Virus record (IMG/VR): IMGVR_UViG_3300042564_004498
Coordinates: 81,526 to 145,525 of that record
Strand: one strand, 5' to 3'
DNA length: 64,000 bases
Source of the DNA: a virus
Shown here: in pieces, positions 38,101-47,977 of the stretch
How the letters are laid out: every line of letters starts with the position of its first letter
Position numbering within the stretch: position 1 is the stretch's first letter
Translations under genes and position numbers: made by a program
The notes under the pieces: model-generated
Told to the model about the DNA's origin: nothing
The model's database searches: none
Seen by the model: only the letters and a program-made list of their open reading frames with translations

Positions 38101-40314
38101 TTAAAAGTCTAATTTAACAACAAACTGTTGAATCCCTTGTCTTAACTCAGGAGATTGTAATTTTGAAATGACAATAAGGTCATAATTAGAATCATAAAGA
38201 GCTATCTCGGTTACATATGATTTTGTCCCTTTTGTCCATGTTGGGTTTGAAGTATTTGTAAATTGGTTACGATTTAAGTTAATAAGGTAATTCATTTCAT
38301 AAATTGTTGCGGTGATATCTGTTTCTAAATTCCCATAGAAATAAAACTCATCTCCAAAATTCATTTGACTAGTTTGTCCATTAAGAGGTAAACTTAATAT
38401 TGGTCCTAAATTGTAATAAGTTACACCAGTAGTTGGATTATAGTTATTAGTTGTAATTTGGAATGTTGTCCCTGTTATTGCATCCTGAGTAATATATCCG
38501 TTTGTTAAAGTCATACCTGTAGTCACATCAATAACTCTCCAAGCAGTTGGTGATGGTCTTGTATCACCAGTAACTATTTGACATAACAATTTCATTGAAT
38601 TTGCCGAGTATCCTGAAAATTCTACTTGTGATAAAAAATTAAATTCTGCTCCAAATCTAACAGCAACATTTAATGTGTTAGCAGTAACAGTTACATTAGG
38701 TCTAATTAAACTGTAATAGTTACAATGTAATGAGCTTGTTGCTCCTGAATTGGTATCAAATCTATATGTCACCCACATTCTTTCATCAGGGTTTGTTAAA
38801 ACACCTGTTGCAGTTGCATTATCAAAATCACAAGTATTAGGTGTTAATAATGATAATTTTGGGGCTGGTAATGTCCAGTTTCTATTTGATTTGTATGACA
38901 TTGCTGCAATTACTTCTTCATCATCAATAACTATAGTTTCTTGGTCAGGGAATACTTTACCAATTCTATTTAAATTACCATTATCATCAGGATTTGTATC
39001 CCACAAATGATAATATCTAATACCAGGGTCATTCATATCAAGATTTTTTGTGGATTTGATATAATATGGAATACATAACCCATTATAACCAGGTGGGTCA
39101 ATCCAAAATGTTTGCCCAATAGTATTTCCTGAAGATTTATGCCACATTAAAGTAGGGATAGTTAATTTAAAGTGTCTAGCTAATCCAATATCATTGGTAG
39201 GGTTTTGAGGGTCGTAAGGTTGTGTTGCGAATTTTTCCCCATAAACATTATCAATATCTTGATTAGTATAATGAATAATTGCAATTGCCTTTTGGTCTTG
39301 AGGTCTAACTAACATTGGTTCATCAAATGAATTAAAATAGTAAACTTGACTAGTATCTGTTTGACCACTTGGTTCTTGGTAACCTAAATATTCTTTAGTT
39401 CCAATGTATGTTGCGGAATTATATTGAGTAAAATCTTCATAAGTACTTGCATAAACACCCGCAGGACTTTCACTCCATGGAATATTCATATTCCAAATTA
39501 AAGTGTTTTCACGATTTCTTACATCACAAGGAGATTCAAAATTAAGAGTGTCTGTTTGCCAAAAAGGGGCTGGTGTTATAAAATCATACAATTGAGTCAT
39601 ACCTGATGGATAAACATAAATCCTAGCGTAATAACTATCAGGAATTAATCCTGTATATGTTGGTAACTTCCTATCTAATGTTATTGTAAATGTATCACCA
39701 GTGGTCCCTGTAACAGGGTTCATCCCTTGAATTTTATAGGTTAAAATTTGATTTGTACCAAAGTTGCCACACCCTCCGTTACCATCCAAAACAATAGTTA
39801 CATAATCATTAATTTGAGGAGTTCCTGTTGTTGTTTGATTACAAGTATTAGGGTCAAACTCAATATTAATTGTTGTTTGTCCTGTCATTGTTGACATATC
39901 AATCCAATAATTTGATGTAATTGTATAAGCAGAAGATGTTTCTATTAAAGTAGATGCTGATGTAAAAAACCCTTTAGGTCCTGCTGCATTATAAACAGAT
40001 TGTATTTGGTTATCCATAAAAGGAATACCGTAGGTACCTCCATTACTTCCTTCAACATAATAAGGATATTTAACATTTTGTTTATTTGATTGTGGTGAAC
40101 CAGTATCATTTTGAGCGTTAAATGCTGGCATCAAAATATTATTATTTGTTTGGTTATAAGCAGGAGACGCCGACTTTAATGCGGTGTAATTCACCTCACT
40201 ATCTCCTATTTGAAAATAAGAAATAGTAAAATTACCTTGAGAGATATTTCTTCTTCCAACGTCGGTTAACCTTGTATTAATCAGCCCTGCTGTATTTTTA
40301 ATAATATATGCCAT
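38101..40314 (-). CDS. Large virion structural protein (baseplate or tail type)
   Basis: The 737-residue protein starts with AYIIKNTAGLINTRLTDVGR, a segment seen at the N-terminus of phage tail or baseplate proteins, and is otherwise beta-rich, Thr/Asn-rich without repeats. The C-terminus contains VTEIALYDSNYDLIVISK, typical of baseplate wedge proteins. A TATTTAT motif ends 5 nt before the start codon, predicting a very short leader. It is the most downstream gene of the adhesin block. Confidence 0.7.
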   Translation of the reverse strand: MAYIIKNTAGLINTRLTDVGRRNISQGNFTISYFQIGDSEVNYTALKSASPAYNQTNNNILMPAFNAQNDTGSPQSNKQNVKYPYYVEGSNGGTYGIPFMDNQIQSVYNAAGPKGFFTSASTLIETSSAYTITSNYWIDMSTMTGQTTINIEFDPNTCNQTTTGTPQINDYVTIVLDGNGGCGNFGTNQILTYKIQGMNPVTGTTGDTFTITLDRKLPTYTGLIPDSYYARIYVYPSGMTQLYDFITPAPFWQTDTLNFESPCDVRNRENTLIWNMNIPWSESPAGVYASTYEDFTQYNSATYIGTKEYLGYQEPSGQTDTSQVYYFNSFDEPMLVRPQDQKAIAIIHYTNQDIDNVYGEKFATQPYDPQNPTNDIGLARHFKLTIPTLMWHKSSGNTIGQTFWIDPPGYNGLCIPYYIKSTKNLDMNDPGIRYYHLWDTNPDDNGNLNRIGKVFPDQETIVIDDEEVIAAMSYKSNRNWTLPAPKLSLLTPNTCDFDNATATGVLTNPDERMWVTYRFDTNSGATSSLHCNYYSLIRPNVTVTANTLNVAVRFGAEFNFLSQVEFSGYSANSMKLLCQIVTGDTRPSPTAWRVIDVTTGMTLTNGYITQDAITGTTFQITTNNYNPTTGVTYYNLGPILSLPLNGQTSQMNFGDEFYFYGNLETDITATIYEMNYLINLNRNQFTNTSNPTWTKGTKSYVTEIALYDSNYDLIVISKLQSPELRQGIQQFVVKLDF

Positions 40315-40319
40315 TGTTA

Positions 40320-40326
40320 ATAAATA
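40320..40326 (-). promoter_or_regulatory. TATTTAT motif 5 nt before the 40314 start
   Basis: TATTTAT on the minus strand ends 5 nt before ATG 40314, the tight spacing seen at 2484, 11816, 18985 and 50625. Confidence 0.45.
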
Positions 40327-40340
40327 TTTGTTATATTTTT

Positions 40341-42911
40341 TTATTCTAAAAGACTACAATTGATTACGTCAGAAGGACAAGGGTCTAATTGAAAAACACA
40401 TCCTTGACCATAATCACAGTAGTAACCTCCACCATAAGTACAACCAACCTCAACCGCTAAACAAACAACATTTGATATGTCATTTTTGTCTCTAATTGCA
40501 ACATAGTTAAGTCCATTAGGTACTGATGTGTATGTGTTACTTCCTGTAACATCAACAAACGACCCTGCTAAAGCAGCTCCACATCCGGTGTAATAAGTAC
40601 TTGTCATTTGATATTCACCTGAACCTCCTACAAAACGATTAAAAACTACTGAAGCTTCTTCAGTGTTTGCACAATAGACATTTGATTTTGCATTTACTGA
40701 TAAAACAATATCATCAGACCCTGGAGTATAATCTAAAGTATTTTCGTTAATTGTTAAGAATTGTGAATCCGCAACCACATCACAACAAGAACATCCTAAT
40801 ATTGATGGTGTAATCAATTGTGCATATATCAGTTGTGTTAAATTAGTCAAACAATTATTAGCTTCTTGTCCATCCACAATTGACAATGTTGAGGTATCAA
40901 GAATAATCACAGGAGATGTTCTACTTACCTTTAAATTATAGGTGTCAGCTTCAGAAATTATTGTTTGTTCATTCGGACTACAATTAGGTCTTGTTGTTGC
41001 CCCATCAGATATTGATTGTGTTAAAGTTGGTGTTTTAACAACACCTCCTTGTGTTACATTGAATGTATCCGTAATTGTTCCAGTACCTGGCCCATTATAA
41101 GTTTTTTGTGATGATAACACTAATCCAAATTCTATTTCAACACCTATAGGTAATTCAGGAACTGTAATAATTTGTACTGTTGTTGTTCTTGAATTAAAGT
41201 TTGGTGTTACACTACTAACAACATTGTCAGTATTTGCGCTTACTGTTAATTGGTAAGTTACAGGTATTTCGTCATAAGATACTGTAATTGTTTGTGTAAC
41301 TACGGTACCAAGAGCATCTTGTACTGTTATTGTATAAGATTTAGGGCATAATCCACCAAAATAATTATTACTTTGATATGTGTTACCACCATCAATTGAA
41401 TACAAGTATGGAGCTGCTCCATTAAACGCTGAAACCGTGATTCCACCATTACATTTAGTTCCGGTATTACAACTACTATTTTCTGCCATTAATGAAATTT
41501 GTAAAGGTATTGTTGTAGGGCAAGTCCCTTTAGTCACTGAGATTGTTCCGATTGCTTTTCCTCCATAATAATTCCATGAAGAATTAGGTATTTCAGAAGT
41601 ATTTGTACTTGCAAGTATACTATCCTGTAATGTAAATAACTCAGTTGTACCAAGAACATAAATTTCCCATCTATTATTAGTTAAACTCCATATTATTTCA
41701 TTTCTACTATCACTCCAAGTAAATTTACCATTTTTATATCCATTACATACAAATTGATAAGGCCCTTCAGTTGCCAACCCACTACTGTCATAAGTTATTA
41801 AACAAAGGTTAACACATTTCAATGGTGACGTAGGTGTTGGAGTTGTCGTAGGTGTTGGAGTTGGAGCATTAGTTGCCGCCATTAGACTACATATTGTTGT
41901 TGCAGTATAATCACCATAGTAATCAACCACCGTTACCTCATAATCACCCTGAGCCATCCCTACCAATGTTTGGCTTCTTTGCCCACGGGCCCAATTATAT
42001 GTATAAGGACTTGTCCCTCCTGTCACAATTAAAGATAAAATACCATCTAACGACTTTGAATTACTCGGTTGTACAATAGGGTTACAAGTAATTCCCATTT
42101 CAAATAAAGTAAAAACATCACAATTATTTTTAAGTTTACGAACTTGACTATTTGTTGGTGTCTGTGTTGGAGTTCTTGTTAATGTAGGTGTGGTTGTACT
42201 TGTTGGTGTTACTGTTGGAGTATTAGTATTAGTTGGTGTTGGTGTTTGAGTTCCTGTTGGTGTTGGTGTTGGACAATTTACTGATGCCGGGCTAAATAAT
42301 TTAGTAACTCCATTAGATGAACTACCATAATTTAATGTAACCAAAATACCTACCTCAGTTCCTTGTATAAAATTCCCACAACAATCCGTGTAATAGTAAT
42401 TACCTGTTGTAACACCTTGTCCACATGATATTGGTGTTGTAGATGGTGTTGGGTTAGGTGTTCTTGTATTGGTTGGAGTACTTGTATTAGTTGGAGTATT
42501 AGTTGGTGTTCTAGTTAAAGTTGGCGTTTGAGTTGGTGTTCCTGTGTTAGTTGGAGTTTGAGTTGGTGTTTGAGTTGGTGATAACGACGGTTCTGGTTCG
42601 GGAGGAGACCCATAACAATCAATAAATGTAGTACAATTAGTTTCTAAATTTGTAAATGTTACTGCAGGTACATAAACATTTGGACCGGTAAACCCATATC
42701 GTGTTGTAGGAGTCAACCCATTACCAACACAAAGATAAAGTGTATATCCATCTGCACCGTCTATTAAAGGAAATGTGTAAAGACTACTATTAGTGTAAAA
42801 TCCATTACATTGTAAATACCCAATATACAATGGATTACCACCACTTTGAGCGTCATCTATTGGTACAAAGACTTCAAAACAATTACAAAATTCTATTGGT
42901 ACTGCTGCCAT
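40341..42911 (-). CDS. Thr/Pro-linked adhesin with SprB-type repeats
   Basis: The 856-residue protein alternates folded domains with TPT-rich linkers (about residues 105-165, 215-255, 350-365). Two SprB-like repeats are visible, one with GGTSPYTYNW and a TVVDYYGDYT end, the other with GAAPYLYSIDGG and ITVQDALGTV. SprB is the flavobacterial gliding adhesin. The protein has many Cys, no signal peptide and no enzymatic motif. It is probably a virion fibre that binds the host surface. The linkers would be good O-glycosylation targets. An imperfect TATTTAT-like box (TACTTAT) precedes it. Confidence 0.7.
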   Translation of the reverse strand: MAAVPIEFCNCFEVFVPIDDAQSGGNPLYIGYLQCNGFYTNSSLYTFPLIDGADGYTLYLCVGNGLTPTTRYGFTGPNVYVPAVTFTNLETNCTTFIDCYGSPPEPEPSLSPTQTPTQTPTNTGTPTQTPTLTRTPTNTPTNTSTPTNTRTPNPTPSTTPISCGQGVTTGNYYYTDCCGNFIQGTEVGILVTLNYGSSSNGVTKLFSPASVNCPTPTPTGTQTPTPTNTNTPTVTPTSTTTPTLTRTPTQTPTNSQVRKLKNNCDVFTLFEMGITCNPIVQPSNSKSLDGILSLIVTGGTSPYTYNWARGQRSQTLVGMAQGDYEVTVVDYYGDYTATTICSLMAATNAPTPTPTTTPTPTSPLKCVNLCLITYDSSGLATEGPYQFVCNGYKNGKFTWSDSRNEIIWSLTNNRWEIYVLGTTELFTLQDSILASTNTSEIPNSSWNYYGGKAIGTISVTKGTCPTTIPLQISLMAENSSCNTGTKCNGGITVSAFNGAAPYLYSIDGGNTYQSNNYFGGLCPKSYTITVQDALGTVVTQTITVSYDEIPVTYQLTVSANTDNVVSSVTPNFNSRTTTVQIITVPELPIGVEIEFGLVLSSQKTYNGPGTGTITDTFNVTQGGVVKTPTLTQSISDGATTRPNCSPNEQTIISEADTYNLKVSRTSPVIILDTSTLSIVDGQEANNCLTNLTQLIYAQLITPSILGCSCCDVVADSQFLTINENTLDYTPGSDDIVLSVNAKSNVYCANTEEASVVFNRFVGGSGEYQMTSTYYTGCGAALAGSFVDVTGSNTYTSVPNGLNYVAIRDKNDISNVVCLAVEVGCTYGGGYYCDYGQGCVFQLDPCPSDVINCSLLE

Positions 42912-42972
42912 TATTAATTCCTTTTATTATAAGTATAATCTTTAGTTATTTTATCTGTAGATTTTATTGTTA

Positions 42973-44259
42973 TTAACATCCTGATGGGTCTGAAGAAGTG
43001 ATTTGCCCTAACCCTCCTGTCACAACATATATCGCAGTTCCGTTTGAATAATAACCATTCACTGTAGGGATTGTTAATCCTGAATTAGAGTATAAATACT
43101 CTCCAATATTTGGTCCGATTCCTCCCGAGACTGTTCCATAAATTGTACTTGGTGATGAAATATAATCATTACAAGCATCAATTTCATTTGCACCAAAACC
43201 TAAACTATACACATAATAAGACCTTGTTGGTGTTTGAGTTTGAGTTGGAGTTTCTGTATTTGTAGGTGTATTTGTAGGAGTATTAGTTGGTGTTTCTGTA
43301 TTAGTCGGAGTTGAGGTGGGTGTTAATCCTATAGTAACCGAAGGTGTTGGTGTTATTGTTTCAGTTGGTGTTGGTGTCATTGTTTCGGTTGGTGTTGGTG
43401 TCTCTGTATTAGTTGGAGTGTTTGTTGGCGTTTCAGTATTAGTCGGAGTGTTGGTTGGTGTCTCGGTATTAGTCGGAGTGTTTGTTGATGTTTGAGTATT
43501 AGTTGGAGTACTTGTAGATGTTTGAGTTTGGGTAATAGTTGGCGTTGGCGTTTGACCAATAGTTGGAGTATTAGTCGGTGTTGACGTAATAGTTGGCGTA
43601 GGAGTAATTAAATTAGTACAAAGTACATAACTCATAATTTGACCAGATAAGTTTATTTGAACTGCGTAATAAAGACCTCCCCAATACATTAGAATAAATC
43701 TATCTTGACCATCATATGGTGTGTATAAAACTCCATCATATAAATTTTGATAAACAGTAACTCCAATAACAGGAATTAAATTCGCCTCATTTATGTAAGT
43801 GTATAATACAGTTAAAGATAATGTATCACTACAAGTGTTTGCCGAAGTGGTAAAAGTATTTTGACCAATAAAATGTGAAGAAGCAATTGGTGTTACTGAA
43901 GGAGTAGGTGTTTGAGTTGCAGTGTTTGTTGGTGTTGCAGTGTTTGTTGTAGTATTTGTTGGTGTTTGAGTTGGTGTTGATGTGCTAGTTGATGTGACTG
44001 TAGGGGTTTGTGTCATCGTAGGTGTAACACTAGCGGTCGGAGTTGGTGTGATATAAACAAATTCACCATCAATACATCCGTTAGTATCAATAATTTTAAT
44101 TAAATAAGTAGAATTGTCTACAGGGTCAGGAACTTCAAACGTAAATGGTACTACCGAGATTGTTGCAACATATACACAATCTCCGCTAGTAGGCCCGCAA
44201 TAGTAAATTTCGGCCGGTGTGTTTGCAGTTATTGATGTTATTGTTACTAGTTGTCCCAT
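42973..44259 (-). CDS. Thr/Pro-linked adhesin with the longest TPT linker
   Basis: The 428-residue protein has an N-terminal domain of about 70 residues that is paralogous to the whole 44259..44477 protein, a TPT linker, a central domain, a very long TPT/TNTPTNT linker (about residues 217-345) and a C-terminal domain with Gly/Tyr-rich sequence. It is probably a virion fibre. Its start overlaps the stop of the small paralogue by 1 nt. Confidence 0.7.
   Translation of the reverse strand: MGQLVTITSITANTPAEIYYCGPTSGDCVYVATISVVPFTFEVPDPVDNSTYLIKIIDTNGCIDGEFVYITPTPTASVTPTMTQTPTVTSTSTSTPTQTPTNTTTNTATPTNTATQTPTPSVTPIASSHFIGQNTFTTSANTCSDTLSLTVLYTYINEANLIPVIGVTVYQNLYDGVLYTPYDGQDRFILMYWGGLYYAVQINLSGQIMSYVLCTNLITPTPTITSTPTNTPTIGQTPTPTITQTQTSTSTPTNTQTSTNTPTNTETPTNTPTNTETPTNTPTNTETPTPTETMTPTPTETITPTPSVTIGLTPTSTPTNTETPTNTPTNTPTNTETPTQTQTPTRSYYVYSLGFGANEIDACNDYISSPSTIYGTVSGGIGPNIGEYLYSNSGLTIPTVNGYYSNGTAIYVVTGGLGQITSSDPSGC
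43220..43610 (-). repeat. Long Thr/Pro-coding repeat (TPT linker)
   Basis: About 390 bp of short degenerate repeats encode (T-x)n and TPTNTETPT-like units on the minus strand. The plus strand reads as GTTGGTGTT-like sequence. Similar shorter tracts lie in the neighbouring adhesin genes. Confidence 0.85.
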
Positions 44260-44477
44260 TATTGTACTATTGTTGTTCCTACTATGACACAGTTATTTGA
44301 ATCGATAACTTTTAACATATACGAAGGTGATGTATTATATGGCGCTGGTATATCAAAAACATATGGTATTACAGATGTTGTTGAATAGTAAAAACATCCC
44401 GTACCATTTGCTTGACATACGTAGATATCATAAGGTGATTGACCTGTTATTGAACTAATTGTTACCTGTACCGCCAT
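44259..44477 (-). CDS. Small stand-alone copy of an adhesin domain
   Basis: The 72-residue protein (VTISSITGQSPYDIYVCQA..., ending with a VIDSNNC segment) aligns over its whole length with the N-terminal domain of the 42973..44259 protein (VTITSITANTPAEIYYCGP..., IIDTNGC). It is therefore a duplicated domain encoded as its own gene. It could cap or nucleate the fibre. It overlaps the next gene by 1 nt on both sides. Confidence 0.65.
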   Translation of the reverse strand: MAVQVTISSITGQSPYDIYVCQANGTGCFYYSTTSVIPYVFDIPAPYNTSPSYMLKVIDSNNCVIVGTTIVQ

Positions 44478-47400
44478 TATTTATTTTTTTTTCTTCTTTT
44501 TTTAGATGTTATTAATTTATAAACCATGACAGAGAATTTATTACCAACATAATGTATCAATTTTCCAAGTTTATTATCTTCAGGTAATACTCCCATCATA
44601 TAAGCCATGTGTTCAGACCAAGGTTTAGTTATTAAATAGAAATATTTAGAATATTGTGGATGTTTAGTTAAGAAATTAACCACAGGTTTTGCCCAAGTTA
44701 AATAACCAAACAATCCTTCTCTATTTGTTTTTAACATTAATCTACCAAACTTCTCATCCGCTTCCCAAATTTCTTTAGGTAAGAATCCTTGACGATATAA
44801 TAAATCACATATGATTTTTGAACCTGTTCCACCCCCTATTGGACCTATTGGCCCAACTATAATTCCAACACAAGAATTACCTATTTCTACAATAGTACCT
44901 GTGTTATCAATTCTAAATGAACCGTAAAAAGACAAGAATGACCCCGAAGCTGCATACCAACCAGGTGTTGTCACTAATGTTGGCGACCCAAACAGTGGAT
45001 TATTATAAAGTTGGGAACCAATTGTAATTCCATTAGTAAAAGTATAAAACCCTAATACAGCTCCTGCGGAATTACCTGCAAAACAAGCTGCTGAATTACC
45101 ATCATACGGACCAACTACGTTATAAGTTTGTACAGGTGCTGGTGGAGTATAAGTTAAACAACTATTACAATCATTAAAAACATTTGAAGTATATCCCGCA
45201 AAGAAATCAACACTAGAAGTTAATGGGAAAACCGTTGATGGTGCAGCATAACCTGTATTAAATCTTCCAAGATAATTCCAACAAGTTCCATAAACATTAA
45301 AACATTGTCCTTCCGTTGTCACCAAAGGAGATTTTACATCTTGAATCATTTGTGTTTTAAGAGTATTTGGTGATATTGGATTACAACTTTCATACACATA
45401 AACATAATTAGGTGTTGTTGAAGGTGTCGGTGTTACAGTTGGTGTTGTTGTCTGAGTTGGTGTTTGAGTTAATGTTTGATTAGGTGTTGGAGGTGGTGTA
45501 GTACCTATCGTTGCTGTTGTTGTTGGTGTTACAGTATTTGTTGGAGTGTTCGTAGGTGTTTTAGTTTGGGTTGGAGTTGGCGTAGATGTAGAACTAGACG
45601 TTACTGTAGGTGTTGGTGTTGGATATACATTACAATTACTACAAACCGCATAAATCTGAAGTATACTATTAACATTTGCATTTGACGATATATTATCATT
45701 ATCACTAATATAAGTAACACAATGCAATCCACCAGCAATTTCAACTAACATACTCATTCCAATGACAACAGGTACTCCCAAATACACAAGACTATTTGTA
45801 ACATAGTATTCTTGACCTGATTGACAATCTATAAGTACTTTAACCGACACACAAGTAAATGTTTCATCTAACATTTGGAATGTTGCTTGTCCTGACGCAT
45901 TAACAGTTCTTGTTAAAGTAACCGAAGGTGTTAAAGTAACTGTTGGTGTTACGGCTGGAGTATATCCACTCATACTAAATGAAATTCCAACACCATTACA
46001 AATATCACCCGTTGGTGTAGGTGTTGGCGTCACCCCTAAAGTATCAAATGTAAAATTCACATCGTCACATGCAATACTTGGCGTTGGTGTTGGTAATGGT
46101 TCCCAATCACAATCAAAATATGCTGTAAAATCAAAAATAGAACAATTAACCGCTGTTGGCGTTGGCGTTGGACAAATACCTGTAGTAAAACTATTGGCTG
46201 AAATGTCAGGACAATCTGATTTACATGGACTAGCACCTGTTAAATAACAAGTACCTCCTAAACTATTAGATAAACACCAATATGTTGTTGTGATAGAACT
46301 ATAATAATAAATTACACCAGCACTCGTACCGTCACCTGAATAACTCGGAAAACCATTATATGTTGACCCTGCGGTATAATTTCCACTATAACCCGATAAT
46401 GATGGCAAAGTTGTGTAAAAACAAAATTGACTATATTCACATGCAAAAGGTGTTGGGGATGGTGTTGGAGTGTTACCCGGTGTTGCAGTATTTGTTGGTG
46501 TTATAGTGTTTGTTGGTGTTGTGGTGTTTGTTGGTGTTGTGGTGGGTGTAGATGTATTGGTTGGTGTTGGTGTTGGACACGCCATTTGACCAATAAACAC
46601 ACTACCAATAGATGGATATACAGTTCCAATAGCAGAATAAGTTATTACCGTGGCAATGCCATTAAAATAAGGCCCTGTAATTGAATATACATCACCAACA
46701 GATAATGTACCAGGGACATTTTCAAATCTAAATTGATTTGAAGGATTACTACATTCCTCAAATAAATAAATATCGTATGGTTCACTTGGTGTTACTGTTG
46801 GAGTCGCAGTATTAGTTGGTGTTACTGTTGGGGTTGTAGTATTAGTTGGTGTATTTGTTGGAGTTGCAGTATTAGTTGGTGTTGGACTAGGTGTCGGTGG
46901 TGGTGGCTCACAATCACCATCTGCAGTACAACCATCTCCTGCAAATATAATTGCATTTGTTAAAGTCACCGTTGACCCTAAAGGCCCATAACGAAAATAT
47001 GGATATCCCCCTGAGTCGGTACATATGTAATATGTGTTATAACCAGGATTTATTGTAGTATTATATGGCATTGATGTAACCATATTTAATAATATAGTAT
47101 CCCCAAAATTATTGAGATAATCTACATATAAATCATCAACACCATCCGTAAGCTCCGATGGATAGACTCCAGTCCCATTAGGGATTTCAAGAGTAAAACA
47201 TTTTCCAATTGTACAAGGATAATAGTCTATAAGAAGACCTGTCCCACCACTAATAGTATAACAACCATAAGGTGCAATACCTGTTGCAGAACTATAATAC
47301 CCATCTGGTAAAACATTTGTACAAGGACTATTATTATCATAAAATATTGATAGACCTACTATTGGCGGGTTATAATTTGAATATACGTCAACAGAATTAT

Positions 47401-47812
47401 CAATAGTACAGGCGGTATAACAACTAATTGTACTATAATTAAATTTCTGAAGATAAATACATCCAGCCTCTGTTTGAGTTGGTGTATTTGTTGGCGTTTG
47501 AGTCGGAGTTTCCGTTGGTGATGGTGTAGGAGGAATACAAGGGACACCAGGTGCTTCTGTACTATTAATTGCACTAACAACTATATCACTATTATAATAA
47601 TAAAGGTATGGATACCCATATGTAAAATAATCGGTACAAGCTGACGCAGTATAAGGACCTGCAACCGTAAACGGTTCCGTAACTACATTACCATAACAAT
47701 CATAATAGTCAACAAATACAGTGTTATCCAAAAAAGGATACACATTACTGTTTGATGTTGCAGCAGCAATATCAATACTACTAATCGTTAATTCTAAATA
47801 AGTACAAGCCAT
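44477..47812 (-). CDS. Giant Thr/Pro-linked adhesin
   Basis: The 1111-residue protein comprises at least six folded, Cys/Tyr-rich domains joined by TPT linkers. The C-terminal about 115 residues differ: KIICDLLYRQGFLPKEIWEA onward is helical, Trp-rich and ends in a basic tail (SKKRRKKNK), resembling a C-terminal domain of other phage tail proteins; it may be a chaperone or attachment part. A TATTTAT motif lies 17 nt before the start. No enzymatic domain recognised. Confidence 0.7.
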   Translation of the reverse strand: MACTYLELTISSIDIAAATSNSNVYPFLDNTVFVDYYDCYGNVVTEPFTVAGPYTASACTDYFTYGYPYLYYYNSDIVVSAINSTEAPGVPCIPPTPSPTETPTQTPTNTPTQTEAGCIYLQKFNYSTISCYTACTIDNSVDVYSNYNPPIVGLSIFYDNNSPCTNVLPDGYYSSATGIAPYGCYTISGGTGLLIDYYPCTIGKCFTLEIPNGTGVYPSELTDGVDDLYVDYLNNFGDTILLNMVTSMPYNTTINPGYNTYYICTDSGGYPYFRYGPLGSTVTLTNAIIFAGDGCTADGDCEPPPPTPSPTPTNTATPTNTPTNTTTPTVTPTNTATPTVTPSEPYDIYLFEECSNPSNQFRFENVPGTLSVGDVYSITGPYFNGIATVITYSAIGTVYPSIGSVFIGQMACPTPTPTNTSTPTTTPTNTTTPTNTITPTNTATPGNTPTPSPTPFACEYSQFCFYTTLPSLSGYSGNYTAGSTYNGFPSYSGDGTSAGVIYYYSSITTTYWCLSNSLGGTCYLTGASPCKSDCPDISANSFTTGICPTPTPTAVNCSIFDFTAYFDCDWEPLPTPTPSIACDDVNFTFDTLGVTPTPTPTGDICNGVGISFSMSGYTPAVTPTVTLTPSVTLTRTVNASGQATFQMLDETFTCVSVKVLIDCQSGQEYYVTNSLVYLGVPVVIGMSMLVEIAGGLHCVTYISDNDNISSNANVNSILQIYAVCSNCNVYPTPTPTVTSSSTSTPTPTQTKTPTNTPTNTVTPTTTATIGTTPPPTPNQTLTQTPTQTTTPTVTPTPSTTPNYVYVYESCNPISPNTLKTQMIQDVKSPLVTTEGQCFNVYGTCWNYLGRFNTGYAAPSTVFPLTSSVDFFAGYTSNVFNDCNSCLTYTPPAPVQTYNVVGPYDGNSAACFAGNSAGAVLGFYTFTNGITIGSQLYNNPLFGSPTLVTTPGWYAASGSFLSFYGSFRIDNTGTIVEIGNSCVGIIVGPIGPIGGGTGSKIICDLLYRQGFLPKEIWEADEKFGRLMLKTNREGLFGYLTWAKPVVNFLTKHPQYSKYFYLITKPWSEHMAYMMGVLPEDNKLGKLIHYVGNKFSVMVYKLITSKKRRKKNK

Positions 47813-47829
47813 AATTTTTCCCTTACACT

Positions 47830-47836
47830 ATAAATA
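47830..47836 (-). promoter_or_regulatory. TATTTAT motif before the 47812 gene
   Basis: TATTTAT on the minus strand ends 17 nt before ATG 47812, in the 165-bp gap between two adhesin genes. The rest of that gap is AT-rich and shows nothing else. Confidence 0.4.
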
Positions 47837-47977
47837 ACCTAATATTGGTTTTTATACAAAATAAAAGATAGAATGATTATAATTTTAATAAAGATGTTAT
47901 TTCTGTTATTTTAATTAAGACATTTAGACATAAATTAGCTCCCTCAATTGAAGTTATTAAAGAGAAACTATTGTAAA

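Noticed and set aside
42725-42740. CAAAGATA-type promoter box inside the 42911 gene
   Set aside because: It lies within coding sequence, without a gene start downstream and without a -33 box; expected by chance.
43377-43559. Minus-strand frame of 60 codons (HQQTLRLIPRHQ-like) inside the TPT repeat
   Set aside because: It is an out-of-phase reading of the TPT-coding tract of the 42973..44259 gene.
43220-43610. CRISPR-like or satellite-like tandem repeat
   Set aside because: The repeats are degenerate, have no spacers and encode in-frame TPT units of an adhesin.
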